Source of the DNA: JADJPL01 sp964607915
Lineage (GTDB): Bacteria > Bacteroidota > Bacteroidia > Chitinophagales > Saprospiraceae
NCBI GenBank assembly: GCA_964607915.1
Contig: CAZSMU010000024.1
Coordinates: forward strand, 1 to 34,916
Length of the DNA: 34,916 nucleotides
Direction: 5' to 3'
Numbering within the stretch: the first letter of the stretch is position 1; each line of letters starts with the position of its first letter. Positions 1-8,611 of the stretch are shown here, in pieces. A program made the position numbers and the translations under genes. The notes beneath the pieces are model-generated. The model was not told the DNA's origin. It saw nothing but the letters and a program-made list of their open reading frames with translations, and did not search any database.

Positions 1-95
1 AGGTACTCTGCTTTGGGTTAAGCCAGTCTAAATTGAATTTTAAGTTATTGTTAAGGATTATAATTATTACGCGGGGGATTATCGAGAAAAAAGAG
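1..95. other. Window-edge intergenic stretch
   Basis: AT-rich sequence with no gene visible. Positions 71-95 read GCGGGGGATTATCGAG followed by an A-rich run, which is a degenerate copy of the palindromic intergenic repeat described below. It lies immediately downstream of the minus-strand gene that ends at 96. Confidence 0.5.
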
Positions 96-428
96 CTACT
101 TTCTATTTGCCACCCTATCCACGACCTGCGCGTACACGCTCGCCATTTTTGCCGGATCCTTCCGCAGTTGGGCCAGGGTAGAATCTATGGTCTTTTGGTC
201 CAGACGGTGGATGGTGCGGATGTCGCGGTAATACACCTCGCTGAGGCTGTCTTTGGCGCTGCCCTGTACATTTTGCAGGGCGGTTTCAGCCACGTGGATA
301 TCGGTGAGCAGGCGCACCAGGGGTTCTCCTTCCACGGGTAGCCGGGGCGACTTGGGAGCACAAGCCTCTGACAGAAGGACGATCGCCAGGAAGAGAGGCA
401 AGGGGAGTCTTTTTCGCACGGCGGTCAT
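96..428 (-). CDS. DUF4296 domain-containing lipoprotein
   Basis: A 110-residue protein. It opens with a basic N-terminus and hydrophobic stretch (PLPLFLAIVLL) followed by SEAC, a loose lipobox that suggests lipid attachment at Cys, so the protein probably sits in the periplasm or at the outer membrane. The stretch LLTDIHVAETALQN is the hallmark of the Bacteroidota DUF4296 family, and the rest is predicted helical. The ATG at 426-428 was chosen because it overlaps the stop of the upstream phosphatase gene (ATGA overlap) and starts right at the signal peptide; the open frame continues to 530 but would add an unrelated leader. No molecular function is established for the family. Translational coupling to the phosphatase is inferred from the overlap. 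Confidence 0.8.
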   Translation of the reverse strand: MTAVRKRLPLPLFLAIVLLSEACAPKSPRLPVEGEPLVRLLTDIHVAETALQNVQGSAKDSLSEVYYRDIRTIHRLDQKTIDSTLAQLRKDPAKMASVYAQVVDRVANRK

Positions 429-916
429 GGATGGAATTGTTTTGGATAAAAAAAAGCTGTTCGTTTTCCGGTAGCATAAGAAAAATCGCGCCAACGGGCT
501 ACGTCGGCGTCCACCCGAAAGATACCGCAAGTAGGTACGTTGGCCAATGCTTCCCCGGCGAAACCGTTTGCCAACTGATGAAAAGTGGGGTTATGGCCGA
601 ATACGAAGACCATCTGTATGCTGTCTTCCAGGGCCTGGACGATGGAGAGGACCGTTGAGGGATCCGCCTCATAGATCCGGGGTTCTTCCCGGATATCCGG
701 TATATCAAATGCGGTGGCAAAATAGCGGGCGGTTTGCAAAGCCCTGAGCGCCGGGCTGGAGATCAGAAGCTCGGGGCTAAGGCCTTTCTCGCGAAGGAAT
801 CGCGCCATGACCGGCGCGTCCCGCTGCCCCCGATGGTTGAGCGGGCGGTCAAAATCGCGCAAACCGGGATGGTCCCAACTCGATTTCGCGTGCCGAATGA
901 ACCAGACTGTTTTCAT
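425..916 (-). CDS. Histidine phosphatase family protein (SixA-like)
   Basis: A 163-residue single-domain member of the histidine phosphatase superfamily, probably cytoplasmic. The N-terminal IRHAKSSW carries the phosphohistidine RHG-type motif (RHA in the SixA subgroup). LISSPALRALQTA supplies the second arginine region and VFGHNPTFHQLAN the second catalytic histidine. In E. coli SixA dephosphorylates histidine phosphotransfer domains; the substrate here is unknown. The start MKTVWFIRHAK (ATG at 914-916) begins directly at the first beta strand. The gene overlaps the downstream DUF4296 gene by 4 bp. It is divergent from the SDR gene at 1011, and a TACCTTTG box lies upstream at 939-946. Confidence 0.85.
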   Translation of the reverse strand: MKTVWFIRHAKSSWDHPGLRDFDRPLNHRGQRDAPVMARFLREKGLSPELLISSPALRALQTARYFATAFDIPDIREEPRIYEADPSTVLSIVQALEDSIQMVFVFGHNPTFHQLANGFAGEALANVPTCGIFRVDADVARWRDFSYATGKRTAFFYPKQFHP

Positions 917-938
917 CGTGTACCCAATTTTAGGACTC

Positions 939-946
939 CAAAGGTA
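939..946 (-). promoter_or_regulatory. Possible -7 promoter box (TAnnTTTG)
   Basis: On the minus strand this reads TACCTTTG, matching the Bacteroidota -7 consensus TAnnTTTG, 22 bases before the phosphatase start. I do not see a TTTG -33 element at the usual spacing, so the call is tentative. Confidence 0.3.
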
Positions 947-1010
947 CAAAAAACGATGGGGCAGAATCCTCGTAGTTGCGTACCTTTATCCATTAAAAAG
1001 AACGTTGGTT

Positions 1011-1802
1011 ATGCAGTTCAAAGATAAAGTAGTCTGGATCACGGGAGCATCTTCCGGCATTGGCGAATTTCTGGCGTATGCCTTCGCCCGCGAAGGCGCC
1101 CATTTGGTATTGTCGAGCCGCAATGCAGCGGAGCTGGAGCGCGTGCAGTCGGGATGCCCCAGCGGTACCAAAAGCCTTGTTTTACCCCTTGATGTCGTGG
1201 ACTTCCCCTCCCTTCCGGACGCGGTGCAGCGGGTCGTTCAGCATTTTGGGCATATTGACCTCCTCGTCAACAATGCGGGTATTTCGCAGCGTGAACTCGC
1301 TCTGGACACTCAGTTGCACGTGGACCAGCGCATCATGGACATAAACTACTTTGGGGTAGTAGCCCTGACCAAAGCCGTTGCCCCTTTGATGCGGCAGCGG
1401 AAGAGTGGGCATATTGTCGTCATGAGCAGTGTGCTGGGAAAATTTGGCGCTCCCTACCGCTCTGCATACTGCGCTTCCAAGCACGCGCTACACGGTTTTT
1501 TTGACAGTCTCCGCGCCGAACTGTACTCCGACCAGGTCCATGTCACGCTGATTTGTCCGGGCTATGTGCGCACCAACGTCACCATCAACGCCCTGCGAGG
1601 GGATGGAAGCGCCAACCAGGTCATGGCCGAAAGCACAAACGAGGGGTTTGACCCCGATTTTTTCGCACGCAAAGCCCTCCAGGCGATTGCCCAACACAGG
1701 CGCGAGGTGGTCATCGCGAAGCGGGAGGCCCTGGGGGTACTGCTGCAGCGCTTCGTTCCCTCGGTTTATGCGCGCATCGCACGCAACATGAAACTGCGTT
1801 AA
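1011..1802 (+). CDS. SDR family NAD(P)-dependent oxidoreductase
   Basis: A 263-residue classical short-chain dehydrogenase/reductase with a cytoplasmic Rossmann fold. ITGASSGIG (residues 10-18) is the glycine-rich cofactor loop and NNAG (87-90) is the structural motif. Ser139/140 in VVMSS and Tyr153-Lys157 in YCASK form the catalytic triad. The overall pattern resembles the DHRS7/YqjQ-like branch that acts on alcohols, ketones or lipid-like substrates, but the substrate cannot be read from sequence. The ATG at 1011 was chosen because the protein then starts four residues before the first beta strand (KVVWITGA); the open frame runs back to 807 but overlaps the divergent phosphatase gene. A near-consensus TACCTTTA box lies at 981-988. 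Confidence 0.88.
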   Translation: MQFKDKVVWITGASSGIGEFLAYAFAREGAHLVLSSRNAAELERVQSGCPSGTKSLVLPLDVVDFPSLPDAVQRVVQHFGHIDLLVNNAGISQRELALDTQLHVDQRIMDINYFGVVALTKAVAPLMRQRKSGHIVVMSSVLGKFGAPYRSAYCASKHALHGFFDSLRAELYSDQVHVTLICPGYVRTNVTINALRGDGSANQVMAESTNEGFDPDFFARKALQAIAQHRREVVIAKREALGVLLQRFVPSVYARIARNMKLR

Positions 1803-1827
1803 GGAGTCGGCTGAGAGGGCGCAGCGG

Positions 1828-3261
1828 CTATTTGCCCGCTTTTTCCGCCTTGTCCATTTCCATGATTTGGTTGATGACGTCTTCCAACTGCTCCCCGCTG
1901 ATGTTCTTGGACAAGATTTTTTTGTTTGCGTCCAGGATGAAGACCTGCGGGGTCGTTTTGACATTGTACAGCGTGTAGTAGCGCGAAGCCAGGTAGGGAT
2001 CTACCGTATGGATCCAGTCGCCGATACCGTTTTCGTCAATATACTTCCAGCAATCGGCCACTTCATCGCGGAACTTGACGCATACGGCGAAGATCTTGAC
2101 GCCTTTGTCTTTGAATTTTTCATAGAACTCCTTGACGATAGGCGTCTGTTCCTTGCAGTGCCCGCAGTCGTAGCGCCAGAAATAGAGAATGGTATAAGGC
2201 GATTTTACAGCCGACAACTTAATTTTAGAGCCGTCGCGCTTCTGCATTTCAATATCGGGCGCTGTTTTTCCGATGAGGATGGGCTTGAGCGACTTGGCGT
2301 TCTCGATAATTTTGTTGAGTTGCTCGGTCTCGATCCAGGGTGCATCCCCGTTGGCGTAGTACTTTTCGGCGATATGCACATATACGGCGTCCATCCCTAC
2401 GAAGTTTGACTTAGCGTATGCGTTGAGGAAATGGACGAGATAAAAGCGGAAGGATTCCTCTGCCGGACGGAGGCGTTCCAGGACGGTGTCAATGGCTACG
2501 GCCAGGGAATCCGGGTGTTGGTAATGCAGCTTGTTTATGTAGTAGTCTATTTTTTCAAATAAGAAAGGCGTGCGCAACAGGGACGGATCGGCGAGGTTGA
2601 GGTAGTCAAAATAATGCCGTCTAAGGAAATATAGCATTTTGACCTGTTTTTCATCCTCTGTGCCCTCGAACTCGGGGAACTCGGTGCTCAGGTTGGCCGC
2701 TACAATTCGGGAAGCCAGCATGTTTCCGTTGTCTTTTACGAATTTGGCCTGGTAGCTTTTGACCGCTTCGCCGATAGCCTCCAGTTTTTTCCTCAGTTCG
2801 GCCTTGGCCGCGTCGTCTTTGGCCTCCTCAATGGCTTTGTTGATGGGGTCGGCTTCTTTGTTTTTGACAGACAGGAAACTCAGGTATTTGTAGAACGTGG
2901 TATTTTCTACAGAGCCTTTAAAAACGACGTTTTCCGACATATTGTCCAGACTCGTCTGAACGCTGAATTTCTGTTCTTTTTCCGGGATGAGGATTTGGAA
3001 AAAGTTGTTGTCCGGAGGAAGTACGACGATATATACGCCTGCCGGGAGGAGTTCGGAGCCTTCGAACGTATAAACGCCTTTTGCATCCGCGACGGCCGTA
3101 TCCCGCAGATACTGCTTGTCGCCGAGGTAATATCCCAGGTACATTTCTTTTTGGGAAAAGCCGCTGATGCTGACTTGAATGGAATACGCCGGGTCGGCTG
3201 CCTGCAGTTTGCCCACGGCAAGGGCTATCAGAGAAATCAGGGTAAAAAAGCGAGTATTCAT
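1828..3261 (-). CDS. DUF4369/thioredoxin-like exported protein (TlpA-type)
   Basis: A 477-residue periplasmic protein. It has a signal peptide (MNTRFFTLISLIALAVGKLQA) and an N-terminal beta domain of DUF4369 type (SIQVSISGFSQKEMYLGYY). A long helical middle follows, like the DUF5106 region of Bacteroidota redox proteins. The C-terminal thioredoxin fold carries the active site YDCGHCKEQTP (CGHC) and the cis-Pro region KTTPQVFILD. Relatives act as thiol-disulfide reductases or chaperones for envelope proteins, and the partner here is unknown. The ATG at 3259-3261 was chosen because it directly precedes the signal peptide; the frame extends to 3333 without a plausible leader. The gene stands alone, separated from pyrB by a hairpin-rich spacer. 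Confidence 0.85.
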   Translation of the reverse strand: MNTRFFTLISLIALAVGKLQAADPAYSIQVSISGFSQKEMYLGYYLGDKQYLRDTAVADAKGVYTFEGSELLPAGVYIVVLPPDNNFFQILIPEKEQKFSVQTSLDNMSENVVFKGSVENTTFYKYLSFLSVKNKEADPINKAIEEAKDDAAKAELRKKLEAIGEAVKSYQAKFVKDNGNMLASRIVAANLSTEFPEFEGTEDEKQVKMLYFLRRHYFDYLNLADPSLLRTPFLFEKIDYYINKLHYQHPDSLAVAIDTVLERLRPAEESFRFYLVHFLNAYAKSNFVGMDAVYVHIAEKYYANGDAPWIETEQLNKIIENAKSLKPILIGKTAPDIEMQKRDGSKIKLSAVKSPYTILYFWRYDCGHCKEQTPIVKEFYEKFKDKGVKIFAVCVKFRDEVADCWKYIDENGIGDWIHTVDPYLASRYYTLYNVKTTPQVFILDANKKILSKNISGEQLEDVINQIMEMDKAEKAGK

Positions 3262-3335
3262 ATCAACTGACGAGATTTGAGACAAAGATTTTTGAACGCG
3301 GATCCTTATTTTCGGATGCACAAACGAAATCATAA

Positions 3336-3380
3336 CGCAAAACCCGGGGCCTGTGTTTTGCGCGCCCCCGGAAACGGGGG
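3336..3380 (-). terminator. Two-hairpin candidate terminator after pyrB
   Basis: Two adjacent inverted repeats lie in the pyrB/thioredoxin-gene spacer. CGCAAAAC (3336-3343) pairs with GTTTTGCG (3355-3362). CCCCCG (3365-3370) pairs with CGGGGG (3375-3380) around a four-base loop that reads GAAA on the plus strand and TTTC on the minus strand. There is no long U-tract on either strand, so termination is inferred from the stems and from position 24 bases after the pyrB stop. Confidence 0.4.
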
Positions 3381-3403
3381 GTAAACCGGTCTGGCTATTC
3401 CTT

Positions 3404-4342
3404 TCATTTGGCGTTGGCGGCCAGCAGGTAGAGGACGGCCATGCGGATAGCTACGCCATTTTCCACCTGGTTGAGGATGATGGAATGTTCTGAATCTGCC
3501 ACATCGCTGGTGATTTCCACCCCCCGGTTGATGGGGCCGGGGTGCATGATCAGGATTTTGCGGCCGATGCTGTCCAACAGCGGTTTATTGATGCCGAAGT
3601 AGCGAGCGTATTCCCGCAGGGAGGGAAAGTATTTGATTTGCTGTCTTTCCAGTTGAATGCGCAGGATATTTGCCACATCGCACCAGGCGAGCGAGTCGCG
3701 CACGTCGTAGCTCACTTCCACGCCCAGTTGCTCGATATGCCTGGGGATCAGCGTAGGTGGACCGCACACGCGCACCTGTGCACCCAGCTTTTGGAGGCAG
3801 AAGATATTGCTCAACGCGACCCGGGAATGCAGGATATCCCCGAAGATAGCCACCTTTTTACCGTTCAGTTCTCCCAGTTGTTCGCGGATGGAATACGCGT
3901 CGAGCAGCGCCTGAGTGGGATGTTCGTGGGTGCCGTCGCCTGCATTCACCACGTTGGCGGGCACATGGCCGGCGAGGAAGCGGCAAGCACCGGGGGCAGG
4001 GTGCCGCATCACGATCATATCCACCTTCATGGACAGGATATTGTTGACGGTATCCAGCAGGGTTTCCCCTTTTTTCACAGAAGAGGAGGAAGCTGAAAAG
4101 TTGAGTACATCTGCGGAGAGGCGTTTTTCGGCCAATTCGAAGGAGATGCGCGTGCGGGTAGAATCCTCGAAGAACAGATTGACGATAGTGATATCCCGCA
4201 GGGAAGGCACCTTTTTGATAGGGCGGTTGATGATGTCCTTGAAGCTATCTGCCGTATGAAAAATCAACTGGATATCTTCCGCAGTGAGGTCTTTGATACC
4301 CAGGAGGTGTCGGGTGCTCAATTGTTGCGTAACGGTGGTCAT
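3404..4342 (-). CDS. pyrB: Aspartate carbamoyltransferase catalytic subunit
   Basis: A 312-residue cytosolic enzyme that condenses carbamoyl phosphate and L-aspartate to N-carbamoyl-aspartate, the committed step of UMP synthesis. STRTR (61-65) is the carbamoyl-phosphate signature, HPTQALLD (141-148) the second phosphate/carbamoyl site, and HPGPINRG near residue 268 the aspartate-binding loop. Length is typical. The start overlaps the pyrR stop by 4 bp (ATGA), so the two are translationally coupled. No pyrI regulatory subunit is present in the window, which fits the PyrR-linked form of the enzyme. It is the last gene of the argS-glnS-pyrR-pyrB run. Confidence 0.96.
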   Translation of the reverse strand: MTTVTQQLSTRHLLGIKDLTAEDIQLIFHTADSFKDIINRPIKKVPSLRDITIVNLFFEDSTRTRISFELAEKRLSADVLNFSASSSSVKKGETLLDTVNNILSMKVDMIVMRHPAPGACRFLAGHVPANVVNAGDGTHEHPTQALLDAYSIREQLGELNGKKVAIFGDILHSRVALSNIFCLQKLGAQVRVCGPPTLIPRHIEQLGVEVSYDVRDSLAWCDVANILRIQLERQQIKYFPSLREYARYFGINKPLLDSIGRKILIMHPGPINRGVEITSDVADSEHSIILNQVENGVAIRMAVLYLLAANAK

Positions 4343-4899
4343 CCCTGTGCCTGTTTTTTATCTTCATAGAGTACGACGCGGTCGGTACCTTCGGTTTCCC
4401 GCCATTCCACCTTGACGTAGGCCTGGTCGAGGGCGTCCACGCGGATGCCGGCGAAGCTCGCCCGGATAGGCAGGTGGCGGTTGAAGCGGCGGTCCACGAG
4501 GGTCAGCAGTTCCACGGTTTTAGGCCTCCCGTAGTGGTTGAGGGCAGTGAGGGCTGCCTGGACGGTTCTGCCAGTATAGAGCACATCGTCTACGAGGACG
4601 ACATGTTTATCTTCCACGAGGAAATCCATTTCGGTGAAGCTGGCCTCCAGCGGCCGGTCTCTTCGCCGGAAGTCGTCGCGATAGAAGGTGATATCCAATT
4701 TGCCGTAGAGGATATCCTGGATACCCATGTGGTCCAGCAAGCGTCGGCAGATGCGGTCCGACAGCGGGATACCACGCGGTTGAATCCCTACGATACACGT
4801 ATCGCGAAAATCGTCGAATGCCTCTACCAGTTGGTAGCACAGTCGGTCAATGGTGAGGGCGAAGCGCTCGGGACCCAGTATGACGCGTTCGTTTTCCAT
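4339..4899 (-). CDS. pyrR: PyrR: pyr operon regulator / uracil phosphoribosyltransferase
   Basis: A 186-residue type I phosphoribosyltransferase fold. VLVDDVLYTGRT (residues 101-112) is the PRPP-binding loop, and VGIQPRGIPLSDRI is the PyrR-type N-terminal signature. Family members convert uracil plus PRPP to UMP, and many also bind pyr mRNA to attenuate transcription in response to UMP. I see no obvious PyrR-binding antiterminator upstream: only 10 bases separate it from glnS. RNA regulation here is therefore unproven, and the salvage role is the safer reading. The gene overlaps pyrB by 4 bp. Confidence 0.93.
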   Translation of the reverse strand: MENERVILGPERFALTIDRLCYQLVEAFDDFRDTCIVGIQPRGIPLSDRICRRLLDHMGIQDILYGKLDITFYRDDFRRRDRPLEASFTEMDFLVEDKHVVLVDDVLYTGRTVQAALTALNHYGRPKTVELLTLVDRRFNRHLPIRASFAGIRVDALDQAYVKVEWRETEGTDRVVLYEDKKQAQG

Positions 4900-4909
4900 G
4901 GTATTGGTC

Positions 4910-6616
4910 TTAATCTGCGTTGCTGCCGCTTGCCTTGACCGCTGTTTTCGCCCAAGTATCCTTCAGGTTGACGGTAAGGTTGAAAACCGGTTTTTCGGGG
5001 CGGGTGCTCTGGTCTGCGCAGAAATACCCTTTGCGCAGGAACTGGAACTGTTCTCCCGGCCGGGCATCGCGGAGGCTTGGCTCTACGACGGCGGAGGCGG
5101 CGATATCGAGAGAGTTCGGGTTCAGGAAATCCAGGAAATCCCGGCCTTCGTGTTCGGTGGGAGTAGGGTCGGTGAACAAGCGGTCGTACAGGCGCACTTC
5201 CGCTGGCAGTGCGTGGGCGGCACTGACCCAGTGCAGTACGCCTTTCGCCTTCAGGCCCGACGTATCGGCACCCGAGCGGCTTTCCGGGAAGTAGGTGCAA
5301 TGCAGTTCGAGCACCTTTTTGCTTACCGGGTCTTTGACCACCTCATCGCAGCGGATGATGTATGCGCTTTTGAGGCGCACCATCTGGCCGGGGGCAAGGC
5401 GGAAGAACTTTTTGGGCGGCTCTTCCATAAAATCCTCTTGTTCGATAAACAACTCGCGGGAGAAAGGGATGCTGCGGTTGCCGCCTTCAGGGTCTTCCGG
5501 GTTGTTTTCGGTTTCCACGAACTCCGTCTGCCCTTGCGGATAGTTGGTCAGCACCACTTTCAGCGGATCCAGGACGGCCATAGCGCGGCGGGCAACGCGG
5601 TTGAGCACTTCGCGCACGGAGAACTCCAGCAGTTCGAGCTCGATCACGTTGTCTCGTTTGGCCACGCCCGCGCGTTCGCAGAAGTGGACGATAGCTTCGG
5701 GTGGATAGCCTCTGCGCCGCATCCCGGAGATCGTAGGCATTCGGGGGTCATCCCAGCCTTCGACGTGGTTCTCCTGCACCAGTTTGAGCAGTTTCCGCTT
5801 GCTCGTGATCATATACGCCACATTCATCCGGGCGAACTCGATTTGGCGGGAGGGGAAAATGCCCAGTTGTTCGATGAACCAATCGTACAGCGGACGGTGG
5901 TGGCGGAACTCGAGGGAGCAGAGCGAATGGGTGATGCCCTCGATCGAATCGCTTTGGCCGTGGGCGAAATCGTACATGGGATAGATGCACCAGGCATCGC
6001 CGGTGCGGTGGTGGTGTGCGTGTTTGATGCGGTACAGCACGGGGTCGCGCATGTGCATGTTGGGGGAAGCCATATCTACTTTCGCCCGGAGCACGCGGCT
6101 CCCGTCGGGGAAGTCCCCGTTCTTCATAGCCTCGAACAGCGATAGGTTTTCTTCTATACTGCGCTGCCGATAGGGGCTTTCCACGCCGGGCTGTGCCGGG
6201 GAGCCCTTCATCGCGGCAATTTCTTCCGGTGTAGAGTCATCCACATACGCCAGGCCTTTGCGGATGAGCTCGAGGGCGAATGCGTACAGCCTGGGGAAAT
6301 AATCGGAGGCATAAAACACATTGGCCCATTGAAAGCCCAGCCACTGGACGTCCTTTTGGATACTTTCGACATATTCCACATCTTCCGTCACCGGGTTGGT
6401 GTCGTCGAAACGCAGGTTGCACAGGCCGCCGTATTTTTTGGCCAGGCCAAAGTTGACGGTCATGGCCTTGGCATGCCCGATATGCAGATAGCCGTTGGGC
6501 TCCGGCGGGAAACGAGTGTGTACCCTCCCGGCGTGTTTCCCGTTGGCGATATCTTCTTCGATGATTTGTTCGATGAAGTTCAGCGATTTTTCTTCTTTCA
6601 GTTCTTCTGTAGCCAT
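4910..6616 (-). CDS. glnS: Glutaminyl-tRNA synthetase
   Basis: A 568-residue class I aminoacyl-tRNA synthetase that charges tRNA-Gln directly. PPEPNGYLHIGHAKA contains the HIGH box (45-48), and MITSKRK (269-275) is the KMSKS equivalent. GlnRS-specific features include FDDTNP and LCSLEFRHHRPLYDW. The C-terminal anticodon-binding beta-barrels are complete, and length matches bacterial GlnRS. Its presence implies the cell need not rely on the GatCAB transamidation route for Gln-tRNA. It sits 12 bases downstream of argS and 10 bases upstream of pyrR, consistent with one transcript. The ATG at 6614-6616 is the only sensible start. Confidence 0.97.
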   Translation of the reverse strand: MATEELKEEKSLNFIEQIIEEDIANGKHAGRVHTRFPPEPNGYLHIGHAKAMTVNFGLAKKYGGLCNLRFDDTNPVTEDVEYVESIQKDVQWLGFQWANVFYASDYFPRLYAFALELIRKGLAYVDDSTPEEIAAMKGSPAQPGVESPYRQRSIEENLSLFEAMKNGDFPDGSRVLRAKVDMASPNMHMRDPVLYRIKHAHHHRTGDAWCIYPMYDFAHGQSDSIEGITHSLCSLEFRHHRPLYDWFIEQLGIFPSRQIEFARMNVAYMITSKRKLLKLVQENHVEGWDDPRMPTISGMRRRGYPPEAIVHFCERAGVAKRDNVIELELLEFSVREVLNRVARRAMAVLDPLKVVLTNYPQGQTEFVETENNPEDPEGGNRSIPFSRELFIEQEDFMEEPPKKFFRLAPGQMVRLKSAYIIRCDEVVKDPVSKKVLELHCTYFPESRSGADTSGLKAKGVLHWVSAAHALPAEVRLYDRLFTDPTPTEHEGRDFLDFLNPNSLDIAASAVVEPSLRDARPGEQFQFLRKGYFCADQSTRPEKPVFNLTVNLKDTWAKTAVKASGSNAD

Positions 6617-6628
6617 AGCCTGTTTATT

Positions 6629-8476
6629 TTACATCCGATCCGGCATTTCGATTCCCAGCAAGTCCATCCCGTTGCGCAGCACTGTGGCGACCGCCACGCT
6701 CAACTGCAGGCGGAAAGCGCGGGCTGCTTCGCTTTCTGCCCGGATAATCGAGCGTTCGTGGTAGAAGCGGTGGTAGGATTTCGCCAAATTGAAGCAATAA
6801 TTTGCGACGGTGGAGGGGTCGTATTCCTGCGCGGCCTCCTGGAGCACTTCCGGAAACCGGTAGAGTTGCACGACGAGGTCTTTTTCGTCGTCAAAAAAAT
6901 GGGCGTATCCCCCGGCTTCCCCTGCATCTGCTTCGCTCACCCTGCGGAGCACCGACTTTACGCGGACGTAGGCATTCTGCACATAGGGTCCGGTTTGCCC
7001 CTGTAGGTCAACGGATTCCCTGGGGTCAAAGATCATCCGCTTTTTGGGGTGTACCTTGACGAGGAAAAACTTGAGTGCGGCAAGCGCAATGCTGCGCACG
7101 ACCTCTTGTTGTTCGGCTGCGCTGAGTTCCGCGATGGTTTCGCGCTCTTTGGTGTTGGCTTCCGCCTCGCGCACCACTTCGGCGAGCAGGTCGTCGGCAT
7201 CCACTACGGTCCCTTCGCGGGACTTCATGCGCCCGGTGGGCAGTTCGACCATGCCGTAAGACAGGTGGTAGAGCCCGGCAGCGTAGGGCTCGTTGAGCCG
7301 TTTCATGATTTCAAAGAGCACCTGAAAATGGTAGTTCTGCTCATCGGCAACCACATAGACCATCTTTTCTACGCCAAAGTCCTGGTAGCGGAGATGCGCG
7401 GTGCCAATATCCTGGGTCATATAGACGGAAGTGCCGTCGCGGCGCAGCACGAGCTTTTTATCCAATTTTACGTCTTCCAGGTCAATCCATACAGAACCAT
7501 CTTCCAGACGATAGAAAATATGGTTTTTTAACCCTTTTTCAATAATATCTTTGCCCAGTAAATAAGTGTCGGATTCGTAGTAGAGTTTGTCGTAGCACAC
7601 CCCCAGTGCCTGGTAAGTTTCCTCGAAGCCGGCATAGACCCATCCATTCAGCTGGCGCCACAAGGCGAGCACTTCGGGATCACCGGCTTCCCAGCGCAGG
7701 AGCATATCCTTGGCTTCGCGGCCGAGCTGACTGAATTCGTTGAAGTAGGTGTCTTTAAACTCTTTGAAAAAGGCCTCCGGGGTTTGGCCCTCGGTTTGTT
7801 TTTCCCGCAGGGTTGTTTCCGCCACCGGGCTCATTTGCCAGGCTGCATATTCTTCCCTGAACTTTTGTTCGAACAACACGTAGTAATCGCCTACGAAGTG
7901 GTCGCTTTTGACCCCTTCCCCTTCGGGGGTGCGGCCTTCGCCAAACCTTTGCCAGGCGAGCATGCTCTTACAGATAGCGATACCGCGGTCGTTGATGATC
8001 TGCACGCGGACGACATCGTACCCCACTGCGTCGAGGATTTTATACATGGACCAGCCGAGCAGGATATTGCGCACATGGCCGAGGTGGAGCGGTTTATTGG
8101 TATTGGGTGAGCAGGATTCGACCAGCACCTTCTGCCCATTGCGGGGGGAGCGGCCGTACTGCGGGTTGGCCGACGCCTCCCGGAGGAAATCGAGCCAGAA
8201 GCTTTCCGCGATGACCAGGTTCAGAAAGCCTTTTATGACGTTAAAGTCCTGGACAAAAGGCATCTCCTGTACCAGCGCTTCCCCCAATTCCCGGGCGATG
8301 TCCTCCGGTTTTTTTTTGATGAAGCGGGTAAACGGGAACACCACGAGGGTGAAATCCCCGGTGAATTCCTTGCGGGTGGGGCTTACTACGGCATCTTTGG
8401 CTTCTACCTCCGCGCCGTAGCGGGCTTTCACTATGCCAATCACGCCGGATTGGATCAGTTCGACGATGTTTTTCAT
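6629..8476 (-). CDS. argS: Arginyl-tRNA synthetase
   Basis: A 615-residue class I synthetase that charges tRNA-Arg. It has the N-terminal ArgRS-specific (Add-1) domain and SPNTNKPLHLGHVRN containing the HIGH-type box HLGH (131-134). GRMKSREGT around residue 412 is the KMSKS-like loop, and a C-terminal DALR anticodon-binding helical domain ends in GIEMPDRM. The length is normal for the longer bacterial ArgRS form. It is the first gene of the argS-glnS-pyrR-pyrB cluster. Upstream (8501-8508) the minus strand reads TACCTTTA, one base off the phylum -7 consensus, and a palindromic repeat element separates it from rsmD. Confidence 0.97.
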   Translation of the reverse strand: MKNIVELIQSGVIGIVKARYGAEVEAKDAVVSPTRKEFTGDFTLVVFPFTRFIKKKPEDIARELGEALVQEMPFVQDFNVIKGFLNLVIAESFWLDFLREASANPQYGRSPRNGQKVLVESCSPNTNKPLHLGHVRNILLGWSMYKILDAVGYDVVRVQIINDRGIAICKSMLAWQRFGEGRTPEGEGVKSDHFVGDYYVLFEQKFREEYAAWQMSPVAETTLREKQTEGQTPEAFFKEFKDTYFNEFSQLGREAKDMLLRWEAGDPEVLALWRQLNGWVYAGFEETYQALGVCYDKLYYESDTYLLGKDIIEKGLKNHIFYRLEDGSVWIDLEDVKLDKKLVLRRDGTSVYMTQDIGTAHLRYQDFGVEKMVYVVADEQNYHFQVLFEIMKRLNEPYAAGLYHLSYGMVELPTGRMKSREGTVVDADDLLAEVVREAEANTKERETIAELSAAEQQEVVRSIALAALKFFLVKVHPKKRMIFDPRESVDLQGQTGPYVQNAYVRVKSVLRRVSEADAGEAGGYAHFFDDEKDLVVQLYRFPEVLQEAAQEYDPSTVANYCFNLAKSYHRFYHERSIIRAESEAARAFRLQLSVAVATVLRNGMDLLGIEMPDRM

Positions 8477-8532
8477 GTTTGGGTCGTACAGATTACGCGC
8501 TAAAGGTACGGCTTTTTGGGAATCTGTATAGC

Positions 8533-8611
8533 AGACTTGTAGAGAGGAGAATCATCGAGGGGTCAAAAAGGCCATTTTTTCTGCCTCGCTGTCCCCTTGC
8601 CACAAGTTTAT
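8533..8611 (-). repeat. Intergenic palindromic repeat, copy B
   Basis: Outer arms AGACTTGT at 8533-8540 and ACAAGTTT at 8602-8609 are inverted. Inside lies the family core ATCGAGGGGTCAAAAAGGCC (8552-8571) followed by a T-run. The element ends one base before the rsmD stop codon, so it forms the immediate 3' end of that minus-strand gene. Confidence 0.65.

Noticed and set aside
4850..6145. 431-codon plus-strand open frame opposite glnS
   Set aside because: Shadow of glnS, whose HIGH and KMSKS-type motifs are intact.
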